A model generated the notes under the pieces. It made no database searches and had not been told where the DNA came from. It worked only from the letters and a program-made list of their open reading frames with translations. From an uncultured bacterium (GTDB lineage: Bacteria > Planctomycetota > Phycisphaerae > Phycisphaerales > SM1A02), in NCBI GenBank assembly GCA_903961015.1, contig CAJCCX010000068.1, positions 1-32,635 of the forward strand: a stretch of 32,635 nt of DNA. Reading direction: 5' to 3'. Positions 24,213 to 32,318 of this stretch are shown in pieces. Within the stretch, counting starts at the first letter, position 1; each line of letters starts with the position of its first letter. The translations under genes were made by a program, and so were the position numbers.

Positions 24213-25796
24213 ATGCAGAATGCAGAGCCATCATCTTCAGAATTGATCGCAGCGCGTCGTGTCAAGCTCGAGCGACTCAAATCCGAACTCGGCGTAGAAC
24301 CCTTCGGAAATCGGTTGGATGGAAATGTCACTCTTTCAGCCGCTCGCGCGCAATTCGATGCTTCGGCGCACGCGGCATACGACGCTGCAAGCGCTGCCTT
24401 GAAAGAAAATCCAGATACAGTCGTTGCTGACAACCGCGCAGTGGTCATTGTTGCAGGCCGAATTGTTCAGCACCGCGACATGGGAAAAATCATTTTTATC
24501 GGTTTGCGCGATGCTTCTGGCGATTTACAGATCAGCGTTTCCAAGTCCGCAATGTCTGCCAATGATTTCGAGGTCGCTAAAGCACTGGATTATGGCGACA
24601 TTATCTCCGCCGAAGGCCGGATTGGCCAGACGAAGAAAGGCGAGATTTGTGTTTGGGCAAAGCAGTTGTCGATTCAGTCGAAGAATCTCGAACCGCCGCC
24701 ATCCAAGTGGCATGGCTTGGAAGATACGGAATTGCGATATCGCCGGCGTTATGTGGATATGTTTGCAAATCCCCAGACCATCAAAACATTTCAGGCTCGT
24801 TCGCACATTGTCAGCGCGATCAGACATTTCATGGAAAGCAGAGGCTTCCTCGAAGTCGAGACTCCGATGATGCATCCTGTGGCTGGCGGTGCTGCTGCGA
24901 GACCTTTCGTGACAACGCACAATGCTCTTGGAATGCCGCTCTTTATGCGAATTGCGCCCGAGTTGTATTTGAAGAGGTTGCTTGTCGGCGGACTTCCAAA
25001 GGTCTTCGAGATCAACCGAAATTTTCGCAACGAGGGAGTCGACCGAAGTCACAATCCAGAATTCACAGCACTCGAAGCGTACGAAGCATTTGGCGATTAT
25101 GGCACGATGCTCGAACTGATTGAGTCGCTGATTCATCATTGTGCAACCGAATCGCTTGCGAAGGGTTGGTGCGCGCGGGCGGAAGAAGGGCCGATTTTGC
25201 CTTGGGGCGAAATGCGCATCGATTATCACCGACCGTTTGTGCAGGTGCGATATGGCGATCTCTTCGAACGCGCCATGGGATTTGCGATGACCGATCAAGC
25301 GAAGGTTCGTGCAGCTGCAGTTGCAGCGAATCTCGCACATGCTGCGACGCGCGATCACTGGCTTCTGGTGAACGATCTATTCGAGCGCAAGGCAGAGGCA
25401 TTGATCGATCCATGTCGCCCAACATTTGTGATGGACTATCCAAGTGCCATCAGTCCACTCACTCGTCCAAGTCGAAAAAACCCTGAAATTGCAGAGAGAT
25501 GGGATATTTTTATTGGTGGCATGGAAGTCGGGCCTGCGTATACCGAACTGAACGATCCTGATATTCAACTTGCGAAGTTCACAGATCAGATGCAAGGCGT
25601 CGAAGAAGAAGATGCGGTCATGCGCACGCTTGATGAAGATTTCATCACAGCGCTTCGGACTGGCATGCCGCCAGCTGGAGGAGTGGGGCTGGGCATCGAT
25701 CGCATTGTGATGCTGATGACCGATAGTCCATCGATTCGGGATGTGATTCTCTTTCCTCTGATGCGCCCCGAAGGTTCTGCAGATGCCGCGACTTGA
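24213..25796 (+). CDS. lysS: Lysine--tRNA ligase, class II
   Basis: A 527-residue cytoplasmic LysRS that charges tRNA-Lys. The N-terminal OB fold for anticodon binding covers about 60-170 (VIVAGRIVQHRDMGKIIFIGLRD-type block), and the catalytic core about 180-527. Motif 1 includes FLEVETPMMHPVAGGAAARPF, motif 2 is FRNEGVDRSHNPEFT and motif 3 is GVGLGIDRIVML. The ATG at 24213 matches the family start (MQNAEPSSSELIAARRVKL); upstream in-frame ATGs at 24141 and 24180 would run into prfB or its leader. Its stop overlaps the next gene by 14 nt. Confidence 0.97.
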   Translation: MQNAEPSSSELIAARRVKLERLKSELGVEPFGNRLDGNVTLSAARAQFDASAHAAYDAASAALKENPDTVVADNRAVVIVAGRIVQHRDMGKIIFIGLRDASGDLQISVSKSAMSANDFEVAKALDYGDIISAEGRIGQTKKGEICVWAKQLSIQSKNLEPPPSKWHGLEDTELRYRRRYVDMFANPQTIKTFQARSHIVSAIRHFMESRGFLEVETPMMHPVAGGAAARPFVTTHNALGMPLFMRIAPELYLKRLLVGGLPKVFEINRNFRNEGVDRSHNPEFTALEAYEAFGDYGTMLELIESLIHHCATESLAKGWCARAEEGPILPWGEMRIDYHRPFVQVRYGDLFERAMGFAMTDQAKVRAAAVAANLAHAATRDHWLLVNDLFERKAEALIDPCRPTFVMDYPSAISPLTRPSRKNPEIAERWDIFIGGMEVGPAYTELNDPDIQLAKFTDQMQGVEEEDAVMRTLDEDFITALRTGMPPAGGVGLGIDRIVMLMTDSPSIRDVILFPLMRPEGSADAAT

Positions 25797-27348
25797 GCGA
25801 TTGATTGCAATCATGATCGCGCTCTGCGCGGTTGTGGTTTCTTCGACTGCATTTGCAGAAGATGGAAAAACGCAAACAGTTCAGACGCAAAAATCTGGCC
25901 AAGTTTCTGGCCAAGTTTCTGGCCAAGTTTCTGGGCAAGTTTCTGGGCAAAATTTCCCCCGTGATTCCTGGTTCGCTGTTTCGATTGCCGGCACAAATTG
26001 TGGGTGGATGCATGAAAAGTTCGAAGTTTTTGGCGATCGTATTCAAACCAGCAACGAAATTCGCCTGACCTTGGGCAGAGCAGGCGCATCGACAACCGTT
26101 CGAGTTGGCTGGAAATTTATCGAATCATCCGATGGAACACCAATCGAATGCGAAGTTCAGCAGGTATCTGGATCAGAAGTTTCGCGCACGATCTATCGCT
26201 TTTCCAAAACAGAAGTCGCAGTTGATGAAACAGCGGGCGGCCGCACATTGTCGCGCAAGATGCCATCTCCCGAAGGTATTTGGTGGACACCAGCGCAGGT
26301 GGAACGCAATATCAACGCGCGCCGCAAGGATGGAGCCACGGAAATCACCTATCGCACAGTCGATCCATCGAGTGGATTGCGGATCGTCGATATGGTCTCA
26401 AAGCGAATGGGAGAAGGTGAAGCGAAGAAAACAATTCGTTGGCTCACCACGAATAGCGCTGTGCCGATGCCAACGGAGGAAGAGGTTGATGCCGATGGCG
26501 ACGTCATCATTTCCAGCACAAAAATGGCGATTGGCGACATGATTGCCCGTCGATGCAGTGAATCACAAGCGAAACGATCAAGCGCAACTGGCGGAGTTGA
26601 TCTCATCGATCGCAGCATGGTCTCGCTCGCGAAGCCTTCGCCAGAATTGTTGACTGCGCGCCACGCAAGAATTGCGGTGCGTTCAACCAATGGAGATGCA
26701 CTTGTATTCCCTGCATCTGGCGCGCAGCGTTTCGAAGCGAATCCAGCGGGGGGACTTTTCGTCGATATCGACGTGGGTCGCACTTCGCTCGTGACGGCAG
26801 AGGAACTTGCCGACGCTCGATATCTCGCGTCAAGCATCTTGATCGATGCAAAGGATCCTGCTGTAATCGATCTCGCTCTTCGGGCAGTGTCATCTGCTCG
26901 GCTGAATGAAACTTCGCCAGTTGCAGATCGTGCCGAAGCGCTTCGTACATTCGTGATGCGATTTATTATTCACAAAGATCTCGCGACAGCATTTGCAGGA
27001 GCAAGTGCAGTCGCTCAATCGAAAGCCGGAGATTGTTCCGAGCACGCGGTTCTCTTGGCTGCACTGCTTCGAGCGCAAGGGATTCCTTCGCGGGTTGCAA
27101 GCGGAATGGTTTATGCACAAGAATTTGCTGGAAAACGAGATGTTTTCGCTTGGCATATGTGGACTCAGGCGCAGGTGGATGGTGCTTGGATCGATCTGGA
27201 TGCGACGCTTTCTTCACGCTCCTTTCATCCAGGCCATCTGCTGATGGCGACAAGCGCACAGGACGATGCGCAACTCGACGCAGATTTCTCAAACCTGCTG
27301 TCGACGATGGGGAATGTTTCAATCGAGGTTGTTCATGTCGATCGATGA
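25783..27348 (+). CDS. Exported transglutaminase-like protein
   Basis: A 521-residue protein with a signal peptide ending near residue 25 (TAFA-ED), a Ser-Gly-Gln-Val repeat at about 38-57, a central region of unknown fold and a C-terminal transglutaminase-like core. The papain-like triad is visible as Cys418 (KAGDCSEHAVLL), His458 (FAWHMWTQ) and Asp473 (WIDLDAT). Such bacterial proteins are usually peptidases or amide-forming enzymes of the envelope rather than true cross-linkers; the substrate is unknown. It begins inside the last 14 bases of lysS and overlaps the following dehydratase gene by another 14, so all three are likely one transcript. Confidence 0.88.
   Translation: MPRLERLIAIMIALCAVVVSSTAFAEDGKTQTVQTQKSGQVSGQVSGQVSGQVSGQNFPRDSWFAVSIAGTNCGWMHEKFEVFGDRIQTSNEIRLTLGRAGASTTVRVGWKFIESSDGTPIECEVQQVSGSEVSRTIYRFSKTEVAVDETAGGRTLSRKMPSPEGIWWTPAQVERNINARRKDGATEITYRTVDPSSGLRIVDMVSKRMGEGEAKKTIRWLTTNSAVPMPTEEEVDADGDVIISSTKMAIGDMIARRCSESQAKRSSATGGVDLIDRSMVSLAKPSPELLTARHARIAVRSTNGDALVFPASGAQRFEANPAGGLFVDIDVGRTSLVTAEELADARYLASSILIDAKDPAVIDLALRAVSSARLNETSPVADRAEALRTFVMRFIIHKDLATAFAGASAVAQSKAGDCSEHAVLLAALLRAQGIPSRVASGMVYAQEFAGKRDVFAWHMWTQAQVDGAWIDLDATLSSRSFHPGHLLMATSAQDDAQLDADFSNLLSTMGNVSIEVVHVDR
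25894..25953 (+). repeat. 12-nt tandem repeat encoding SGQV
   Basis: Five head-to-tail copies of a 12-base unit (TCTGGCCAAGTT, the fourth and fifth varied by C to G and the last also at its end) sit just after the signal peptide of the transglutaminase-like protein. In frame they encode Ser-Gly-Gln-Val repeated. Near identity at the DNA level indicates recent expansion. Changes in copy number would keep the frame. Confidence 0.92.
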
Positions 27349-28285
27349 GCGCATCGAAGCAGAATGTGGCCACGACACATCGCCATGTCCCGAACTTCCT
27401 GCGCGAGATGAACGTGGTCATAAAGGAACATTTGGAACAGTTCTTGTCATCGGTGGTTGCGCAAAGCTTTCTAGAGTGATGCTTGGAGGACCTGTTATCG
27501 CAGCACGTGCTGCTCTGCGAACTGGTTGCGGACTTGCGGAGTTGGCGGTTCCCGAACCGCTTGCCGCATCAGCACTCGTCGCGTTGGAAAGCGCGACAGC
27601 ACATGCGCTTCCTGTTGATTCGCATGGAGCGCTTCTTCCGTGCGAATGCGCAGAATTGCTCGATCCCATTCTGAATCGTGTTCAATCGGTCGTCCTCGGT
27701 CCTGCGCTTGGTGATGGATTTGCGATCGATCAAATCGTTGTGCGCATGTTGAGCCACGTCCGCGGTCCGCTGATCATTGATGCAGATGGTCTCAACGCGC
27801 TCTCTCGTTTAAATGATTTTCCTCGAGACATTCGCGATGCTTCGGTGATACTGACTCCGCATCCTGGTGAGTACCAGCGCTTGGCGGAATCACTCGATCT
27901 CGATCCGACTGCGGCTACAGATGAGGCTCGTCGAGGTGCAGCGGCAGATGCGCTTGCGGGAAGAATTGGATGCGTTGTTGTTCTCAAAGGCGCACGAACG
28001 GTGGTCAGCGATGGCGTGCATCAATGGTCCGCGCGCGCCGGAAACGCCGCGCTTGCGACTGGTGGAACTGGCGATGCACTTGCTGGAATTATTGGCTCAA
28101 TCGCTGCGCAATTTGTCCGTCCCCCACATCGCATGTCTCTCTTTGACTGCGCAAGATTAGGAGTCGCAATTCACGGACTCGCAGCCCGATCGTGGAGCGC
28201 ACGTCTTGGCGAAGCTGGCCTTCTTGCCACAGAACTCTGCGATGAAATCCCAAGTGTCTTGGATGATTTACGAACGAATGAATAA
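27335..28285 (+). CDS. nnrD: ADP/ATP-dependent NAD(P)H-hydrate dehydratase
   Basis: A 316-residue NnrD/CARKD-type enzyme, which repairs hydrated NAD(P)H in the cytoplasm using ADP or ATP. Family blocks seen: GTFGTVLVIGGCAKLSRVMLGG, the middle DADGLNALSRL, LTPHPGEYQRL, the VVLKGARTVVSDG strand and the C-terminal NAALATGGTGDALAG nucleotide-binding loop with the catalytic Asp. The NnrE epimerase domain that is often fused N-terminally is absent. The ATG at 27335 was chosen over a longer frame from 27266 because it fits the family start and mirrors the 14-nt overlap upstream. Confidence 0.93.
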   Translation: MSIDERIEAECGHDTSPCPELPARDERGHKGTFGTVLVIGGCAKLSRVMLGGPVIAARAALRTGCGLAELAVPEPLAASALVALESATAHALPVDSHGALLPCECAELLDPILNRVQSVVLGPALGDGFAIDQIVVRMLSHVRGPLIIDADGLNALSRLNDFPRDIRDASVILTPHPGEYQRLAESLDLDPTAATDEARRGAAADALAGRIGCVVVLKGARTVVSDGVHQWSARAGNAALATGGTGDALAGIIGSIAAQFVRPPHRMSLFDCARLGVAIHGLAARSWSARLGEAGLLATELCDEIPSVLDDLRTNE

Positions 28286-28349
28286 AACTGCTTTCGAACA
28301 TACAAAGCAGACTCGGCTATAGACTCATTCCTATCGAAAGGCACACGCT

Positions 28350-29372
28350 ATGAATTCTCAACCGCATATCAATATTCGAGATCTGAAGGTCGGCGCATTT
28401 ATCGATGGAATTTATAGTCTCGTCAATCCGCAAACAGCTGTGACTCGCGGGGGAAAGTGCTACTTCAAGGCGCTTATCCGAGATGCGACTGGCGAAGCTG
28501 CGGCACGAAAGTGGACATTCGAAGAATCGAATTTGCAAGATGTGAGCGCAACTGGATATGCACGAGTCGTCGGTCGCGTCGAACTCTATAACGGTCAGAA
28601 TCAAATTGTTCTCGATCAGATTCAAGGCGTTGAGGTGAGTGCTGAAGACTTGGTATCGCTCTTGCCAACGACCCGAAAAAATATCGCTGAGATGTTCAGC
28701 GGAGTGACCACACTTCTGCATTCAATGAACGATCCTGGCATGCGTGCTCTTGCCGACGCATATCTGACAGACGAACCAATGATGGCAGCATTTCGGCACG
28801 CGCCTGCCGCAACGAATGTGCATCATGCATGGATCGGTGGTTTGCTCGAACACACGAACCAACTGATGCATCTTGCCGATCGCATGCTGCCGCTTTATCC
28901 AGAGTTGAATCGAGACATTGTTTTGTTAGGGCTTTTCCTGCATGATCTTGGCAAGACCGTCGAATTGGAATGGGAAAAAGGTTTCAATTACACAATGGAT
29001 GGTCAATTGATTGGACATCTCGTGCGTGGCGCAATTTGGTTGCAACTGAAAGCGGCATTGGCTGCTCGCAGCAGCGGCATTCGGCTTTCAAACGAAGTTG
29101 TGACCGTTCTTCAGCACATTCTGATTTCTCATCACGGACAATTGGAACATGGCGCTGCAAAGTTGCCTTCGACTCCAGAAGCTATTTTCGTTGCTCTCCT
29201 GGATAATCTTGAAGCGAAAACAACCATTTCCATTCATGCAGTAGCCCGCGAACGGTTGCATGCGGGGAATGCCGAATTCACCGAGCGCATCTGGAGTTTG
29301 GACTCACGGATGTATCGGCCAGATCCGCTCAATCCGGTGGATTCTCAGGCTGGCGTTGACTTGCAATCCTGA
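28350..29372 (+). CDS. OB-fold/HD-domain protein, YhaM-like 3'-5' exoribonuclease
   Basis: A 340-residue cytoplasmic protein with the layout of YhaM-type exonucleases: an N-terminal OB fold at about 10-100 (YFKALIRDATGE, then VVGRVELYNGQNQIVLD) and an HD domain at about 150-300. Metal ligands are visible in HHAWIGGLLEH, in the HD pair of LFLHDLGKTVE, and in HILISHHGQLEHGA. The family degrades RNA, and single-stranded DNA in some hosts, from the 3' end. AAAGG lies nine bases before the ATG. The 64-nt upstream gap has a TATAGA that could be a -10 without a good -35. Its stop abuts the convergent gene's stop. Confidence 0.88.
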   Translation: MNSQPHINIRDLKVGAFIDGIYSLVNPQTAVTRGGKCYFKALIRDATGEAAARKWTFEESNLQDVSATGYARVVGRVELYNGQNQIVLDQIQGVEVSAEDLVSLLPTTRKNIAEMFSGVTTLLHSMNDPGMRALADAYLTDEPMMAAFRHAPAATNVHHAWIGGLLEHTNQLMHLADRMLPLYPELNRDIVLLGLFLHDLGKTVELEWEKGFNYTMDGQLIGHLVRGAIWLQLKAALAARSSGIRLSNEVVTVLQHILISHHGQLEHGAAKLPSTPEAIFVALLDNLEAKTTISIHAVARERLHAGNAEFTERIWSLDSRMYRPDPLNPVDSQAGVDLQS

Positions 29373-30743
29373 TCAACGTTGACCGATGTGATGGCGAATG
29401 GAATTTGCCATCGAATCAATGGTTGCTTCTCTCATCAACACAAATGGCCATGTTCGATCGTTGGCAAGTGCGATTTGCGCACGAATGGACTTGCTCTGCT
29501 TTTCGACGTTTTCGAGCGATGTCAATTCCGCACTTTTGATTTTGCGCAACGCGTTGATGTGATCGCAGAGCGCTCGATATGCAGCGCGGCGTTGGGTTGA
29601 TTTGCGTGGAGCATCTTGAATTGCCTGCAGGAGGGCGACGCGATTTGGTTCAATCATTGCAGGCGATTCTTCATTGTCTCGATCAAGTCGTGTTGGATCC
29701 CACCATGCTTGCCGCCATGAAGGTTGCTGCAGTGCGTTGGTGTCGAAATTTATTCCAAGGTCGCTTGCAAATGGAACGACGGTCGCTGTTGCAGAACCGA
29801 ATTCAGGCAATTCGATGTCGAGAAAATCTCGCCACCAACGATCGCCAACCCGTTCGTATCGCACTCCACCCATTCCGTGAAAAAATAGATCGCAAGTCAG
29901 GCGCATCAGTCCCGATGCGAGAAATGCCCTTGGAAGAAGCGGTAATCCATTTTCGAAACGGCGTTGCGCTTCAGCCGCATCCAGTCGTTCGCGGCAACCA
30001 TCCGCACGGACTCCCCACACTGGCACTTCACTGCGCGAGCCATTTTCTCGCAGAGGGCGTGCAGAACGCGGATCGATTTTCAGCGCTGCATTAAAACTCG
30101 CCGCGCATTTTTCTGGCGCAGCAAGCATTTTCTGCAAGAGTGATCTCGCAGCATCGCATGCCAATAAAGTCCGGCTCTCCACGATGGCACATGGTGGATT
30201 GACCCAACGACTTGCGCATTGCATCATCGCTCGCGCCATTTGCACGCCAGCGTTTGGCGAATCACAAGCATCTTGCACTGCGGCGATCACTTTGTCCAAC
30301 GCAAGTGATGCAGCGGGGGATGCAAGCGATTCGATATCAGGGCGGCGAGGTCTTTGAGAAGGTCTGGCGAATGGCACGGCATCGATCGAAAACTTTGCTT
30401 GTTCTGCCGCAATTCGAAGCGAAGTTCTACGAACAGTCCCTGTTCGTTCGAGCACTGGCACATCAATGCGAAATGGATCCACAATATCTTGGTCGCTGAG
30501 AAAATGAACCCAGCAACTTTGGGGTCCATGCGCTTTCGCAACGCTTGAAGCAGCGATGAACTTCGCAAGTAATCCGCAGTGCAATGTGATCGGCTGGTGT
30601 CCGGTTCCTGCCACGAATCCATTGGGAATTTGCAGGGAGTCACGAAGTTGACAGCGAAGTTTGGATGCAAGGGGAGAAAGTTCTTTCTCTTTCGAACCCT
30701 CTGCAGGGAAATGCACATCGACTGATTTCAAACTGTGTTCCAA
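29373..30743 (-). CDS. Conserved protein of unknown function, possibly BshC-like
   Basis: A protein of 456 residues if the TTG at 30743 is used; a GTG eight codons on is the alternative and no ATG is available nearby. No signal peptide or membrane segment. The segment near residues 45-85 (VAGTGHQPITLHCG, then WVHFLSDQDIVDPF) follows the pattern of the bacillithiol ligase BshC (TGQQAG block and EDHD block). A later LPRAFLASGLMRL, followed by FFHGMGGVRYERV, recalls the BshC 'LLRP..GGPGE' region. This resemblance is from memory of the family and is weak. It follows the glycosyltransferase by 33 nt in the same reading frame, separated by one TGA. Function not assigned. Confidence 0.7.
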   Translation of the reverse strand: MEHSLKSVDVHFPAEGSKEKELSPLASKLRCQLRDSLQIPNGFVAGTGHQPITLHCGLLAKFIAASSVAKAHGPQSCWVHFLSDQDIVDPFRIDVPVLERTGTVRRTSLRIAAEQAKFSIDAVPFARPSQRPRRPDIESLASPAASLALDKVIAAVQDACDSPNAGVQMARAMMQCASRWVNPPCAIVESRTLLACDAARSLLQKMLAAPEKCAASFNAALKIDPRSARPLRENGSRSEVPVWGVRADGCRERLDAAEAQRRFENGLPLLPRAFLASGLMRLTCDLFFHGMGGVRYERVGDRWWRDFLDIELPEFGSATATVVPFASDLGINFDTNALQQPSWRQAWWDPTRLDRDNEESPAMIEPNRVALLQAIQDAPRKSTQRRAAYRALCDHINALRKIKSAELTSLENVEKQSKSIRAQIALANDRTWPFVLMREATIDSMANSIRHHIGQR

Positions 30744-30776
30744 TTCGATGAGGAGTCTATTCTCAGAATCGAAGAA

Positions 30777-31538
30777 TCACGTACGCGGACAAACTGAACG
30801 ACGAAGATAAGCCAATCTTCCATGACATCGTTCCAGTTCATGCAGCAACGTGTCTCGATACACCGAAAGTCTGCGATCTGGATCATCGAGTCCATTTCCA
30901 AAAGTCCGATTGAGATCGAGATAGATCTTTGGAACAGCAATTTCGCGCACACGCAGTCGATTTGCAGCTGCTTGGACCCAAAATTGCATCGGGAACTCGT
31001 ATCCATTCGCAGTCAGTTGAAGTGCATGACACGCAGCAGAACGATACGCCTTGAAACCGCAGAATGAATCAGTCAATGGCGACTCAAATGCTCCATTCAG
31101 ATATTGATTGATTTCCAAAGTCAATGTGCGATTGATTTCGCTTCGATCCGCAGGAGCGACAGTGTCGTTTTCGTGATGGCGGAGGTATCGACTTCCAGAA
31201 ATGACGTCGACATCATCCGATTCGATTGCGCGGATGAACTCGGGAATAAACGCAGGCTCGTGTTGCTCATCGCAGTCCATTGTGATGACCCAGTCGAATC
31301 CGCGCATCGTCGACCATGCGAAGATGTCCTGCATGACTCTTCCATAACCAGAATTCTTAGGGTTTCGCACCAGTTCAACTGGCCATTTCGCAGCACGGGC
31401 GGCAGTGGAATCCGTGGAACCATCATCAACAACCATGACAGGCAATTGAAATTGCAACACGCGGGGCAAGACGCGATCGATGTATTTCTCCTCGTTATGA
31501 GCAGGAATAGCAACTAAAATGGAAGGTGCTGAGTTCAT
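30777..31538 (-). CDS. Family 2 glycosyltransferase
   Basis: A 253-residue GT-A fold transferase of the dolichol-phosphate-mannose-synthase-like group. It shows VAIPAHNEEKYI at the start, VVDDGSTDST near residue 40, GYGRVMQDIF near 68 and the DxD-type metal site MDCDEQHEP near 90. ISGSRYL and SFCGFKAYR follow. No C-terminal membrane segments are present, so it is a soluble or peripheral enzyme transferring a sugar from an activated donor, probably to a lipid carrier (family inference). It starts nine bases after the preceding lipoprotein-like gene, whose stop lies in a 14-bp palindrome. Confidence 0.9.
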   Translation of the reverse strand: MNSAPSILVAIPAHNEEKYIDRVLPRVLQFQLPVMVVDDGSTDSTAARAAKWPVELVRNPKNSGYGRVMQDIFAWSTMRGFDWVITMDCDEQHEPAFIPEFIRAIESDDVDVISGSRYLRHHENDTVAPADRSEINRTLTLEINQYLNGAFESPLTDSFCGFKAYRSAACHALQLTANGYEFPMQFWVQAAANRLRVREIAVPKIYLDLNRTFGNGLDDPDRRLSVYRDTLLHELERCHGRLAYLRRSVCPRT

Positions 31539-31539
31539 C

Positions 31540-31553
31540 GAGTGATATCACTC
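31540..31553. promoter_or_regulatory. Perfect 14-bp palindrome before the glycosyltransferase
   Basis: GAGTGATATCACTC reads the same on both strands. It covers the stop codon of the upstream gene and ends one base before the glycosyltransferase ATG, where the ribosome binding site should be. The lack of a loop suits a dimeric DNA-binding protein better than an RNA hairpin. No second copy was noticed in the window, so chance is possible. Confidence 0.35.
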
Positions 31554-32318
31554 TAGGGGGAGAGTCTTCTCTTGCGTAGGAGAAATTGTCGAAATTCTTA
31601 TCGCAGTTCCAACATCATTTGAGATTTGAATTCCCATAACTGTCACTTTTCCATGCCATTCTTCTGCAATTGGACCGATGCCGGCTGCGATCCAAACAGT
31701 TGTGGAACGCTGCGCTTTCGCAAGGCGCAGGACAGCTTCAAACTTTGTTTCGACGCGCATCGTTTGGAATTCACCAAGTGGTGTTCGAATTCTTTCTGCG
31801 CGAACGATTCGCGTCGTGCGCTGCCCAACGCCTCGGTCTCTCTCGCCGCCATCATCCATCCAATCAACGCGCATCGAACTTGATGACGCAAAGATTTCAT
31901 CCATGTGCATTTGTCTTGGAGCAAGAACCAGCGCGGGAGTAAAGATGCTGATCGCTTTGTCATTGGGTGCTTCGACTGCGACAAGCGAGAGGTCACCATT
32001 GTTTGCAAGCGAAACATATTCTCGGTCTCCATCAATCATTGGAATCATCCACATTCCACCATGTAATGAAGTCGAAACTCCCTGAGTTGCAATGACGGGA
32101 TCACCTGTCGCGCGGCCATTTGCATCGACCCTTTGCCATGTCCAGTTCGCTCCCATCGGGGCGATCTGATCACTCGCATCGACTGCGAATGGAACGCTCG
32201 CAGTTGAAAGTATTTCAAAGAGAATCGGCGGACTATCCACTTTTCCAGTTGGAGCTACGCAGGAAACTGGCAGTGCGCACAACCAGAGCAATCGCACGAT
32301 TGTGCGCGGCGAAGTCAT
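31548..32318 (-). CDS. Putative exported protein of unknown function
   Basis: A 256-residue protein from the ATG at 32318, whose ATGA overlaps the stop of the gene before it. A hydrophobic N-terminus (TIVRLLWLCALPVSC) gives a signal peptide; Cys follows PVS, so a lipobox is possible but not canonical. The C-terminal half has a TPLGEFQTMRVETKFE block and ends with a TVWIAAGIGPIAEEW block. This pattern is seen in envelope proteins of the DUF3108 kind, where a beta-sheet protein ends in a 'G.G.V..E' strand; that link is tentative. Likely co-transcribed with the glycosyltransferase. Confidence 0.75.
   Translation of the reverse strand: MTSPRTIVRLLWLCALPVSCVAPTGKVDSPPILFEILSTASVPFAVDASDQIAPMGANWTWQRVDANGRATGDPVIATQGVSTSLHGGMWMIPMIDGDREYVSLANNGDLSLVAVEAPNDKAISIFTPALVLAPRQMHMDEIFASSSSMRVDWMDDGGERDRGVGQRTTRIVRAERIRTPLGEFQTMRVETKFEAVLRLAKAQRSTTVWIAAGIGPIAEEWHGKVTVMGIQISNDVGTAIRISTISPTQEKTLPLE

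Noticed and set aside
24525-25358. Minus-strand open frame of 277 codons
   Set aside because: It is fully antisense to lysS, which has all class II synthetase motifs.
25894-25953. CRISPR-like or iteron array
   Set aside because: Units are 12 nt, directly adjacent, without spacers, and in frame inside a coding region.
28288-28310. Hairpin CTGCTTT/AAAGCAG after nnrD as a terminator
   Set aside because: No U-tract follows on the plus strand; the T-rich side faces the minus strand, where no gene ends.
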